In this document: positions 32,770 through 40,950 of the stretch, one piece after another
How the letters are laid out: each line of letters starts with the position of its first letter
Numbering within the stretch: the stretch's first letter is position 1
NCBI GenBank assembly: GCA_016342595.1
Contig: JAEINY010000027.1
Location: 1 to 41,082, forward strand
Origin: Marinilabiliaceae bacterium
GTDB lineage: Bacteria > Bacteroidota > Bacteroidia > Bacteroidales > Marinilabiliaceae
DNA length: 41,082 bases
Direction: 5' to 3'
Program-made: the position numbers and the translations under genes
Notes under the pieces: generated by a model
What the model saw: only the letters and a program-made list of their open reading frames with translations
What the model was told of the DNA's origin: nothing
Databases searched by the model: none

Positions 32770-35700
32770 TTAAAATGTTACATCAATACCAAATGACATC
32801 GATTTTGCAAATGGATAATTACTTCCCCAGGAATTGTCTTCCGGATCATATCCTCCAGATAGATTATGGTAATCCCATATATCATTACCACTGGCATAAA
32901 TTCTAGCCTTTTCGATAAATCCAGTCTTTGCCAATAATGATTTCGGAAGTTTATATCCCACTTGGATGTTTTTCAAACGAATGTAGGCTCCATTCTCCTT
33001 ATTGTTTGAGGAGTGGTCGTAATTCCACCAACGAATATTGCTATCCGAAATTTTGGGATATTTTGCATCAGTGCGGTCTTCAGCCCAGGTATTGTTATAA
33101 AAAACACTTGGTGCATGATACCATGGTTGTGCGAATGGAATACGTGCTTCTCCATCTCTGAAAACGGTTCGTTTCCCTACCCCCTGGAAGAATGCTTTTA
33201 AATCAAATCCTTTCCATTCAGCATTCAGATTTATACCAAAAAGGTATTGAGGATCAGTTGTCCCTAGAATCTCTAAATCTCCGTTCTCACGTTCATCGCT
33301 ATAGGCATCAATACGTCCATTCCCATCAACATCTTTAAACATGGCATCTCCAATACCGATGTTTCCAGGAACACCTCCAAGCTTTTTATATTCTGTTAAA
33401 GTGGCTTCATCCTGAATAATTCCATCAAATACATATCCATAATACAGGTTTGCACGATAGCCTTCTCTAAAGCCATTAAGTCCGGGCGCATAATTGTCAT
33501 AACCTCCCAGGTTTACTACTTTATTGTCATTATTACTTAAAACGATTTGGGCTCCATATTTGAACTCACCAACTCTGTCATTCCATCCTAGGCGAAGTTC
33601 CCAACCCCATGAATCTAACTCACCATTATTTGCTTTTGGTGGAGCTGATCCTAATACCGAAGGTACTGTTATGCCCAATAACATATTTTTATTGGTTTTC
33701 TTGTAATAATCAAAACTCATATCCAAACGACTGTCTAGAACGGCCATATCAACACCAACATTTCGGCTAATTAATGTTTCCCAGGTTCTAGAGGTAGAAA
33801 CCATGCCAGCTAATGTTGCTGCTTGAGCTTTCTGTGAGTCACCAAATGGGTACTGACCACCAATATTTATATTCTGAACATAGTCGTAAAGACCAATTCC
33901 GGATTGATTCCCCAGTTCACCGTAAGAAGCGCGCAACTTAAAGTTATCAAAAATTCCTAACGATTTAATAAATTCCTCCTCAGACAAACGCCAAGCTACC
34001 TGAGCACTGGTGAACAAAGCCCAGCGTTGATCTGGAGCAAAACGAGAAGAACCATCATACCTTAAATTACCTTCAAAGATGTATTTATCTTTATAGATGT
34101 AACCTAAGCGCGAGATAAAAGATTCCAGCGCCCAATGGTATCCACCTCCACTATTACTCATATTTTCAGTGTCACCCAAGTTTAGCGTAAACAGCTCATC
34201 CGATATAAAATTATCTCTATAGGCACTGAACCAATCATTGTCATACTCTTCATGAGTGTAACCCGCCATAATGCTCACATTATGATTTCCATTAAATGTA
34301 TTCTCATACTGAAGCTGTGCGATATAGTTTCGCTGGTTTGTTTTTCCAAATTCATAATTAGCACTATTGGGATTCGTTGCATATTCATAATATGCAAATT
34401 TATCATCCCAAAAATAGTAAGGAACCGGTGTTGTCACCTTTCTTGAATCAAAATTATCAAAAGTAACACTTGCCTGACCAATGAATTTGAGATTATCAAC
34501 AATATCCCAATCCACTTTAAAGTTAGGAGAAATTCGGTTTGTCCATTTCTCCAAAGGGGCACCTTCCCTAGCCATCGCTACCGGATTGCTATATCCCCAC
34601 TGTGAAAAATAATGTTCACCACCTTCTGTTCTTACCGGAAAGAAAATGGGGTTTAATCGAACTGCATTTATAGCCCGACCAAGTGAATATAATTCTGTTG
34701 TTTCCAATCGATCATAGCTCATTCTGGTCTCCAGACGCAAGTTGTCAAACAACTGATATGCATAATTCATTCTAAGATTATAACGTTGAGCTTTATCAGG
34801 AGCTTGTTCAACGAGTCCATCATTTTTATTATATCCTAAAGAGAAATAGTAATCAGATTTATCTCCTCCTCCATTAATACTTAAATTATAGTCTTGCTGG
34901 AAGCCGTTACCATAAAATTCATCAACCCAATCAGTACTTTCGAAGAACTGAAATTCAGGATAACCTTCAAATCGTTCCGGTGGGGCACCATCTTTGATTT
35001 TCTGAATACGCTCGTCGTTCCAAAATGGAGCCACACCATTATTCTCTTCTGCCTCTCTCCTCATTTCTGCAAATGCCAACATACCTGGATATTGCACCTT
35101 GTTCAACGGTTTTGAGAATGCACTATTAGCCGTAAACCTTATTTTAGGTTCACCTTTTTTACCCGATTTGGTAGTTACAAGTATAACACCTCCAGCAGCT
35201 CTCGACCCATAGATCGCTGCTGATGCATCTTTTAAAACCGACATCGACTCAATATCATTGGGGTTAAGAGTATTGAAATCTTCTGTAGGATTCCCATCAA
35301 CCAGAATTAATGGAGAATTTCCTCCATTAACAGAAGAAATCCCCCTAATGTTAATATTTAATCCTTCATTACCTGGCTGTCCACCACCTCTAGTAATGGT
35401 TACCCCGGGTAAAACCCCTTGAAGTGAAGCTAAAGCATTTGTGGCTGGTCGTGACTCTAATTCCTTAGAGGTTACCACATCAACAGCTCCTGATATGGAT
35501 GCTTTCTTTTTCGTTCCATACCCAATGGCCACAACTTCATCAAGACCGATTGATTCTTCAACCATCGTAACATCAACAACAGAACGTCCTGCAACAGGTA
35601 CTTCTTGCTCTTCAAATCCGATAAAAGAGAATACTAAAACAGATTTAGAACTAAGCACTTCTATTGAATATGAGCCATCCATCCCACTAATAACCCCATT

Positions 35701-35949
35701 AGTGGGATTCTGCTTTTCAAAAATATTAACACCCGGAATTGACTCACCGCTAGAATCAAGAACTATACCTTTAACTTGACGCTGTTGCTGGCCAACCTCA
35801 GAGACATTTTCTAAAGTTCTACTCCCCAATATGTCTTCTATTGCAAAAGAGCTGGTGTAACCAAATACTATTAAAATAAAAGATAACAATGCCTTTCCAA
35901 GCCAGCGAGGTTTGGTAATACTCCATTTTTTACTTTGACTTTTTTTCAT
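32770..35949 (-). CDS. SusC-like TonB-dependent outer-membrane transporter, PUL 2
   Basis: This 1059-residue transporter has a long positively charged N-terminus, then a hydrophobic signal (ALLSFILIVFGYTSSFA). A CarboxypepD_reg-like domain follows (VKGIVLDSSGESIPGVNIF, about 58-135). The VVAIGYGTKKKASISGAVD segment and plug come next (LASLQGVLPGVTITRGGGQ, LNINIRGISSVNG, PLILVDGNPTEDF, YGSRAAGGVILVTTKSG). The barrel ends in SFGIDVTF with a terminal Phe. There is no STN domain, so the ECF sigma factor encoded just upstream is unlikely to be signalled through this transporter in the FecI/FecR manner. The 320-bp upstream region contains a 24-bp perfect palindrome. Confidence 0.97.
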   Translation of the reverse strand: MKKSQSKKWSITKPRWLGKALLSFILIVFGYTSSFAIEDILGSRTLENVSEVGQQQRQVKGIVLDSSGESIPGVNIFEKQNPTNGVISGMDGSYSIEVLSSKSVLVFSFIGFEEQEVPVAGRSVVDVTMVEESIGLDEVVAIGYGTKKKASISGAVDVVTSKELESRPATNALASLQGVLPGVTITRGGGQPGNEGLNINIRGISSVNGGNSPLILVDGNPTEDFNTLNPNDIESMSVLKDASAAIYGSRAAGGVILVTTKSGKKGEPKIRFTANSAFSKPLNKVQYPGMLAFAEMRREAEENNGVAPFWNDERIQKIKDGAPPERFEGYPEFQFFESTDWVDEFYGNGFQQDYNLSINGGGDKSDYYFSLGYNKNDGLVEQAPDKAQRYNLRMNYAYQLFDNLRLETRMSYDRLETTELYSLGRAINAVRLNPIFFPVRTEGGEHYFSQWGYSNPVAMAREGAPLEKWTNRISPNFKVDWDIVDNLKFIGQASVTFDNFDSRKVTTPVPYYFWDDKFAYYEYATNPNSANYEFGKTNQRNYIAQLQYENTFNGNHNVSIMAGYTHEEYDNDWFSAYRDNFISDELFTLNLGDTENMSNSGGGYHWALESFISRLGYIYKDKYIFEGNLRYDGSSRFAPDQRWALFTSAQVAWRLSEEEFIKSLGIFDNFKLRASYGELGNQSGIGLYDYVQNINIGGQYPFGDSQKAQAATLAGMVSTSRTWETLISRNVGVDMAVLDSRLDMSFDYYKKTNKNMLLGITVPSVLGSAPPKANNGELDSWGWELRLGWNDRVGEFKYGAQIVLSNNDNKVVNLGGYDNYAPGLNGFREGYRANLYYGYVFDGIIQDEATLTEYKKLGGVPGNIGIGDAMFKDVDGNGRIDAYSDERENGDLEILGTTDPQYLFGINLNAEWKGFDLKAFFQGVGKRTVFRDGEARIPFAQPWYHAPSVFYNNTWAEDRTDAKYPKISDSNIRWWNYDHSSNNKENGAYIRLKNIQVGYKLPKSLLAKTGFIEKARIYASGNDIWDYHNLSGGYDPEDNSWGSNYPFAKSMSFGIDVTF

Positions 35950-36269
35950 AATAATTTAAATATAGATTAGTAAACACCCTGATCAACCTATTGATTGGGG
36001 TGGAATTAAATACAATAACAACTCTTTCTTGTATTAAACATTAATGTCGATTCACAGAGAACTGCTTAATCGATTAAGCAGTTTTTAAAAAAATATATTT
36101 CCCCTCTATAGCCTTATACAATTTGACCAATACTTATATAATTCCGCTCTACAATCTTTCTAAGCTATTTTTGCCGGGTCTAATTTGTATAACACAAGCC
36201 GCCTACGTATTATAAAACAACTTCAACCATCACCAACACATATAAAAACTCTCAATTTTTTCAATTATT
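35950..36269. other. Intergenic region between the ECF sigma factor and SusC2
   Basis: This 320-bp, very AT-rich stretch has no credible gene. Its one striking element is the perfect palindrome at 36060-36083. I found no exact TAnnTTTG match on the minus strand, so the SusC2 promoter may be activator- or ECF-dependent. No clear terminator follows the sigma factor. Confidence 0.55.
36060..36083. promoter_or_regulatory. 24-bp perfect palindrome upstream of SusC2
   Basis: AACTGCTTAATC is followed directly by its exact complement GATTAAGCAGTT. The central CG and flanking AAT/ATT resemble operators of LacI-family repressors. It lies about 110 bp upstream of the SusC2 start. On the minus strand it has no U-run after it, so it is a poor terminator for the sigma gene. 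On the plus strand it is followed by TTTAAAA, but no plus-strand gene lies nearby. Confidence 0.5.
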
Positions 36270-36791
36270 TTAGAATTCCTTTCTTATAAAACGTAATGCA
36301 TTCGATATCTGTACTTCAACAGTCCTTTTTTTAATTCCCATCCGCCACGCTATTTCCGAATTGCTAAACTCATCAAACCTGCTCATACAAAATATCTTCT
36401 TGGTTTGAGGTGGTAATTTATTAATAACTTTACGCAAATTGTTCTCCAAATCCTGATCTTCAAACCATACTTCCGGATGATATAATGTTTCTATTTCAAA
36501 AACACCCGCATCAACGTATTTCATTTCAACTTTCTGATGCTTTAGATAATTCAGGCACTGGTTACGGAGTATTAATAAGGCATATCCTTTAACCGAACCG
36601 GTAATATAAACTTCATTCCTGCATTTCCACAATTTCTCAAATACATCATGCACCACATCCTCAGCCACTTCCCTATTTATCAATATCGCTTGGGCATATC
36701 TTATTAATTCTACCCGATATTTATAAAAATTTTTTAAAAAATCTGATTCTCTTAATTTCAAATTTCTCCTATCACTATCCATATCCTTCAT
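36270..36791 (-). CDS. ECF sigma-70 family RNA polymerase sigma factor, orphan
   Basis: This 173-residue protein directs RNA polymerase to specific promoters. Sigma region 2 is at about 20-85 (YRVELIRYAQAILINREVAE, DVVHDVFEKLWKCRNE, LLILRNQCLNYLKHQK). Region 4, a helix-turn-helix, is at about 120-173 (LPPQTKKIFCMSRFDEFSNS, EIAWRMGIKKRTVEVQI, ALRFIRKEF). The length and the KRTVEVQISNAL motif fit the Bacteroidota FecI-like ECF group. The usual FecR anti-sigma gene is not next to it: the downstream gene is SusC2 (320 bp away) and the upstream gene is a fucosidase on the same strand, separated by a hairpin. How it is held inactive is therefore unclear. The start may be M1 at 36791 or M4 at 36782. 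Confidence 0.92.
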   Translation of the reverse strand: MKDMDSDRRNLKLRESDFLKNFYKYRVELIRYAQAILINREVAEDVVHDVFEKLWKCRNEVYITGSVKGYALLILRNQCLNYLKHQKVEMKYVDAGVFEIETLYHPEVWFEDQDLENNLRKVINKLPPQTKKIFCMSRFDEFSNSEIAWRMGIKKRTVEVQISNALRFIRKEF

Positions 36792-36885
36792 ATCTAAACA
36801 GGCTATTACCGCTTAATTATGCTACCCCCTCTCATCGTAACTTATCCTAATGATCTTAGACTAGAAATATCGTTTAAGCTAATAG

Positions 36886-36924
36886 CACATATTAAGGAGC
36901 TATTTATCGGCTCCTTAATATGTG
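36886..36924 (-). terminator. Long hairpin after the fucosidase operon, probable terminator
   Basis: A perfect 15-bp stem (CACATATTAAGGAGC with GCTCCTTAATATGTG) surrounds a 9-nt loop, starting 12 nt after the GH29 stop at 36937. On the minus strand it is followed by TATTAGCTTAAACG, so the U-run is poor. The great stability of the stem still makes it the likely end of the fucosidase operon, or a 3'-end stabiliser. Confidence 0.65.
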
Positions 36925-36936
36925 TGACACCTACAA

Positions 36937-38412
36937 CTACTGTGAAATCTTAAAAGCCCATGCATACTCACATGGCAATTCCTCAGGAGTTAGATAAGGT
37001 ATTTTTAAAATCAGATTTTTGCCTCTCTGCTCAAAATCAAGTTTAATATCAGTTCCCACTAAGGTAACTTGAGTATCTGGCGAAACCTTTATATCACGAA
37101 TCACTAATTGATCTTTAGGCCACTTGGGCACAATAGCATATAAGTCATTCTCGTTTTGCGTAAAAAAGATCTCTCTAACAGCATAACCTGGTTCAGGATC
37201 AATAGTCTGTTTGAGTATAAAATCAGCAGGTAAATAATGCGTATCCTCAGGTTTCCAGTCCTTTTTACCATTCTTTGACCATTGACATCCACGCTCCCAT
37301 TTACGCGTCCCATAAATGGCCTCTCCGTTTACTTTCAGCCATTTACCTAATGCCAACAGACGATCCTGCATTATGGGTGGAATATTGCCATATTTATCTG
37401 GACCAATATCCAGTAATAAGTTTCCTCCATTACTCACCACATTTAAAAGTAGATATACCAATGTACGGCGTGATGCATAATCATCCACATCTTCGTTTAC
37501 ATTATAACCAAATGAGAAACCAATACCGCGGCACTCTTCCCAGGGATGCGAACCATCCAGACCAGATTGATACTCAGTGGAAAAATAACCTCCGTGTTTA
37601 AAACGACAATCTTTCCCCCATCGATCATTAATCACAACCGTCTCACCCACTGATGATTCGTTAAACAACCAGGATAATAACTCTGGGGTATGCCATTTTT
37701 CCGGTTCCATATCCCAATCTCCATCCGACCATATCAATTCGGGTTGGTAGTTTTCCACCAAATCCTTAAACTGAGGATGCATATGCTCCAATGCGAACTT
37801 TTCCCCATCTTCTTTCCAAAGCGGGTTGAACCACTCATAAAGTGAATAATACGTTCCAAATTTCACATCAGTAGCCTTCACCGCAACTTCCAACTCTTTT
37901 AGCAAGTCCCGCTTAGCACCCACATCTTTGGCATTCCATGGAAAGCCCCAAGTTTTATTCGCTGTTTCGCTAGGCCATAAGCAAAAACCGTCGTGATGCT
38001 TGGAAGTAATCATCATGTATTTGGCACCGGCATCCTCAAAAAGTTTAGCCCACTCATTGGCATCGAAATCGCGGGCTGTAAACTGTTCCCCAAAATTATA
38101 ATAACTATAATGCGGCCCATAGGTGGCTGTGTGATGGTCATACACTTCTGTACCTGTAAATTTACCATTTCCAAACAGCGACTTACTTTGTAGCCAATAC
38201 TGGTACCATTCCGAATAGGTTCCTTTAGGACTCCAAGCGGGAACAGAATAGGGCCCCCAGTGGATGAAAATTCCAAATTTAGCATCCTCAAACCATGGGG
38301 CAACAGGACGACTATCAATAGATTCCCAGGTAGCTTCATATTTCTCTTGTGCTGATACTACTTGAGTAACAAGAAAAATGGCTACGATAAAAAAAACGCT
38401 TCTTACTTTCAT
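36937..38412 (-). CDS. GH29 alpha-L-fucosidase (copy A)
   Basis: This 491-residue protein removes terminal alpha-L-fucose from glycans by a retaining mechanism. The Sec signal MKVRSVFFIVAIFLVTQVVSA ends near residue 21. Conserved GH29 motifs are KFGIFIHWGPYSVPAW (45-60), EWYQYW, SKHHDGFCLWPS (137-148), KFGTYYSLYEW and the nucleophile segment PELIWSDGDWD with D230 as the catalytic nucleophile. VVINDRWG and WEECRGIGFSFGYN follow as usual, and a C-terminal beta-sandwich completes the normal length. The acid/base cannot be fixed by eye, because it differs between GH29-A and GH29-B. It is the last gene of an operon, 22 nt after the second fucosidase and before a strong hairpin. Linkage preference is unknown. 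Confidence 0.95.
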   Translation of the reverse strand: MKVRSVFFIVAIFLVTQVVSAQEKYEATWESIDSRPVAPWFEDAKFGIFIHWGPYSVPAWSPKGTYSEWYQYWLQSKSLFGNGKFTGTEVYDHHTATYGPHYSYYNFGEQFTARDFDANEWAKLFEDAGAKYMMITSKHHDGFCLWPSETANKTWGFPWNAKDVGAKRDLLKELEVAVKATDVKFGTYYSLYEWFNPLWKEDGEKFALEHMHPQFKDLVENYQPELIWSDGDWDMEPEKWHTPELLSWLFNESSVGETVVINDRWGKDCRFKHGGYFSTEYQSGLDGSHPWEECRGIGFSFGYNVNEDVDDYASRRTLVYLLLNVVSNGGNLLLDIGPDKYGNIPPIMQDRLLALGKWLKVNGEAIYGTRKWERGCQWSKNGKKDWKPEDTHYLPADFILKQTIDPEPGYAVREIFFTQNENDLYAIVPKWPKDQLVIRDIKVSPDTQVTLVGTDIKLDFEQRGKNLILKIPYLTPEELPCEYAWAFKISQ

Positions 38413-38434
38413 GTCTAAATCAAATTAAATAAAA

Positions 38435-39955
38435 CTAATTAACTTCTAATATTTTTAACACATAAGCATAATCGACCAGTTGCCATGCCGGATCATATGA
38501 TGGCATTTGTACAACAACATCTGACCCATTTCGCTGCCAAGTTAATATTGAATTGACTCCCAAAAGTGTAATCTGGGTTCCATTTTTCGGATTAATATCT
38601 TTAATGACAACTGATCCTCCCGGCCATTTGGGCAATATGGCATATACGGCTTTCCTTTTCTGGGTGAAAAACATCTCCTTTACTGCCATACCCGGTTCCG
38701 GGGCAATGGTCTGTTCCAAAATATAATCACCTTCTACGTAGGCTTTCCCTTTTTTAAAATCAAACTCACGGTTACCTGCTGACCACTGACACGATCGTTC
38801 CCATTTTTTTGTATCATATATGGCCTCACCATTTACGTTGAGCCATTCGCCCATTTGAAGTAATCTCTCCTGCATAATAACAGGGATAAGCCCGTCAGCC
38901 GAAGGCCCGACATTCAGGCATAGGTTCCCGCCCATGCTCACTAGATCACAAAGCATTAACACCAGAGTCTTAGGAGAGTTATAATCTTCTATATTTTCTG
39001 CCCGGTTATAACCAAAAGAAAGTCCCATTCCACGAATCTCCTCCCAAGGATGGTTGCCTTCCACTCCTTCGGTTTCGTACTCGGTAGTATAATAACCTCC
39101 GTGCTTATGACGAGATCCTTTAAACCATCTATCATTAATCACCACTTCATCTTTACAGGGAGATTCATGAAACAACCAGGTAAGTAATTCTCCACTTCTC
39201 CAATAACTATCTTCATTGTTCCATTCTCCATCTGCATAGATCAAATCGGGCGCATATTTATTTACGAGATCTTTAAATTGAGGATGATAATGATCTGTAA
39301 TAAATTTTTCACTTCCGGTATTATACCAAGGGTGATACCATTCGTACAGACTATAGTAAAGACCGGCTTTCAATCCAGCAGCACGCATGGCTTTCATATA
39401 AGGCTCAATAAGATCCCGTTTTGCTCCAACTTCTTTGGCATTCCATTTAAAATATCGGGCATTCTGAGCATGCTCATTGGGCCACAAGGTAAACCCATCA
39501 TGATGTTTGGAGGTTAGAATCACATATTTTGCACCAGCCCTTTTAAACAAATTAGCCCAACGCGTTGGATCATACAATTCGGCTTTAAACATCTTGGCAA
39601 AGTCATAATAACTAAACTCATCTCCATAAGTCGCTTTTTGAAAATTGGGAATAGCGTCCTGATCCGGGTTATTGTTCCCAAAAATACTGTGTGTATACCA
39701 CCAACGCTGATACCACTCCGTGTAAGTACCTGCCGGTGACCAGGCAGGTACTGAATAAGGCCCCCAGTGAATGAAAATTCCAAATTTGGCATTTCCAAAC
39801 CACTGCGGCACCGGCCTACTGTCAATCGCATCCCAGACTTTTGAATATTGATCATCAGCCCCTTGCACCTCCCATTCTGTTTGGGTGTTTTGCCCACTCA
39901 CACCTAGAGTAAGCAATACCAACAATGTTGTTAACTTTGATTTCATAACTCTCAC
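38435..39955 (-). CDS. GH29 alpha-L-fucosidase (copy B)
   Basis: This 506-residue paralogue is of the preceding fucosidase type. The start may be 39955 or the ATG at 39946 (MKSKLTTLLVLLTLGVSG), which makes the better signal peptide. The GH29 motifs are KFGIFIHWGPYSVPAW, LTSKHHDGFTLWP, GLYYSLYEWYHPW and DLIYADGEWN with nucleophile D242, then VVINDRW and WEEIRGMGLSFGYN. Shared motifs and equal length show a duplication, but the two differ widely elsewhere (for example residues 90-110 and the loop after D242), so they probably cut different fucose linkages or neighbours. It starts 12 nt after the propeller gene and ends 22 nt before copy A, clearly one operon. Confidence 0.95.
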   Translation of the reverse strand: MRVMKSKLTTLLVLLTLGVSGQNTQTEWEVQGADDQYSKVWDAIDSRPVPQWFGNAKFGIFIHWGPYSVPAWSPAGTYTEWYQRWWYTHSIFGNNNPDQDAIPNFQKATYGDEFSYYDFAKMFKAELYDPTRWANLFKRAGAKYVILTSKHHDGFTLWPNEHAQNARYFKWNAKEVGAKRDLIEPYMKAMRAAGLKAGLYYSLYEWYHPWYNTGSEKFITDHYHPQFKDLVNKYAPDLIYADGEWNNEDSYWRSGELLTWLFHESPCKDEVVINDRWFKGSRHKHGGYYTTEYETEGVEGNHPWEEIRGMGLSFGYNRAENIEDYNSPKTLVLMLCDLVSMGGNLCLNVGPSADGLIPVIMQERLLQMGEWLNVNGEAIYDTKKWERSCQWSAGNREFDFKKGKAYVEGDYILEQTIAPEPGMAVKEMFFTQKRKAVYAILPKWPGGSVVIKDINPKNGTQITLLGVNSILTWQRNGSDVVVQMPSYDPAWQLVDYAYVLKILEVN

Positions 39956-39967
39956 ATTTAAGACATT

Positions 39968-40936
39968 TTATAGAAGATTCCACTTCAGTGGAGCCACATA
40001 CAATCCTTTCTTATCCCAGCCCGTATTAGAGATGTACCACTCATCATCTGATACCTTAATGACTTCTGAAGCGTGTGTTGGCAACTCACAAACAAAGTTT
40101 TCGACGGGAAAATTCATCGGATCATTCGACCAGTAAACATGAGTCTGGTTGTAATCGGTCATGGCACGACACACAAAAAGATAGTAAAGTCCGTCTTTCT
40201 TCACCACAAAAGGACTCTCTCCATCACCACCATGGTCGCATTCATAAGCCTGGGTATGCACAATTTTAGGCCCACTCCAGTGTTTCAGGTCAGGACTGGT
40301 ACGCACTGCCACACAGGAACGCAAATCCACTTCGTTAAAGGTGCGGGTATAATAAAAGTAATAGATGCCCTTATCCTTTAAAATATAGGAGTCTCGGGCA
40401 TGTCCGGGATCACTGAACAAGGGGTTAAATTCGTGTCGTTTCCATTCAAACATATCCCCCGATTCGGCCATACACAACTGTCCCCAACTGGCATATCGAG
40501 GAGCATCTTTCTGCATATTTCCAATATTGTAAAACATGTAGCTTTTACCTTTTTCTTCAAAGACATGAGGGGCCCAAAGCACGCGCTCCACTCCTGGTTT
40601 CACCTTTAAAGCATAATCGTGATCGTCCCATTTTTTCTGTGTAAACGATTTAGCAGAAATGTGAAAGAGCTTATTCTCACCCGTCCATGGATTGATGGGT
40701 CTGTGCCCGATGATTCCATAGGCATGCCAATCGCCATTGGGGCCCTTGGCAAAACAATGGTCATTGGTGTACCAGGTGGTATCAATGTCCGAACGGGTAT
40801 CGTTGGGGTTGTAAATGTGTTGCCATTCTCCTACTATTTCAGGAACTTGGACTGCCTCTGTTTTTTCATTTTTCTGAGTTGGCTTACACCCAAAAACAAA
40901 AGATGTAAGCACAAACGCTAATAGTAATTTTTGCAT
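39968..40936 (-). CDS. GH43/GH32-like beta-propeller glycosidase lipoprotein (copy 2)
   Basis: This 322-residue protein has a lipoprotein signal (LLLAFVLTSFVFGC, Cys17). The acidic set is D59 (WYTNDHCF), D182 (GHARDSYIL) and E240 (GESPFVV), in the positions used by the GH32/GH43/GH117-like propellers. It is a very close paralogue of copy 1 (19783-20775): in the 91-residue stretch from GEWQH to APHVF only 14 residues differ. Here it travels with two fucosidases instead of GH116 enzymes, with 12-nt spacing to the fucosidase and 14-nt spacing to the truncated gene upstream. Its function is an inferred exo-glycosidase; the target sugar is not known. Confidence 0.8.
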   Translation of the reverse strand: MQKLLLAFVLTSFVFGCKPTQKNEKTEAVQVPEIVGEWQHIYNPNDTRSDIDTTWYTNDHCFAKGPNGDWHAYGIIGHRPINPWTGENKLFHISAKSFTQKKWDDHDYALKVKPGVERVLWAPHVFEEKGKSYMFYNIGNMQKDAPRYASWGQLCMAESGDMFEWKRHEFNPLFSDPGHARDSYILKDKGIYYFYYTRTFNEVDLRSCVAVRTSPDLKHWSGPKIVHTQAYECDHGGDGESPFVVKKDGLYYLFVCRAMTDYNQTHVYWSNDPMNFPVENFVCELPTHASEVIKVSDDEWYISNTGWDKKGLYVAPLKWNLL

Positions 40937-40950
40937 GGCATCTATTTTAC

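Noticed and set aside
36060..36083. Palindrome as the terminator of the ECF sigma gene
   Set aside because: It is about 190 bp past the stop and has no U-run on the minus strand, so a simple intrinsic terminator is unlikely. It is kept as a possible operator.
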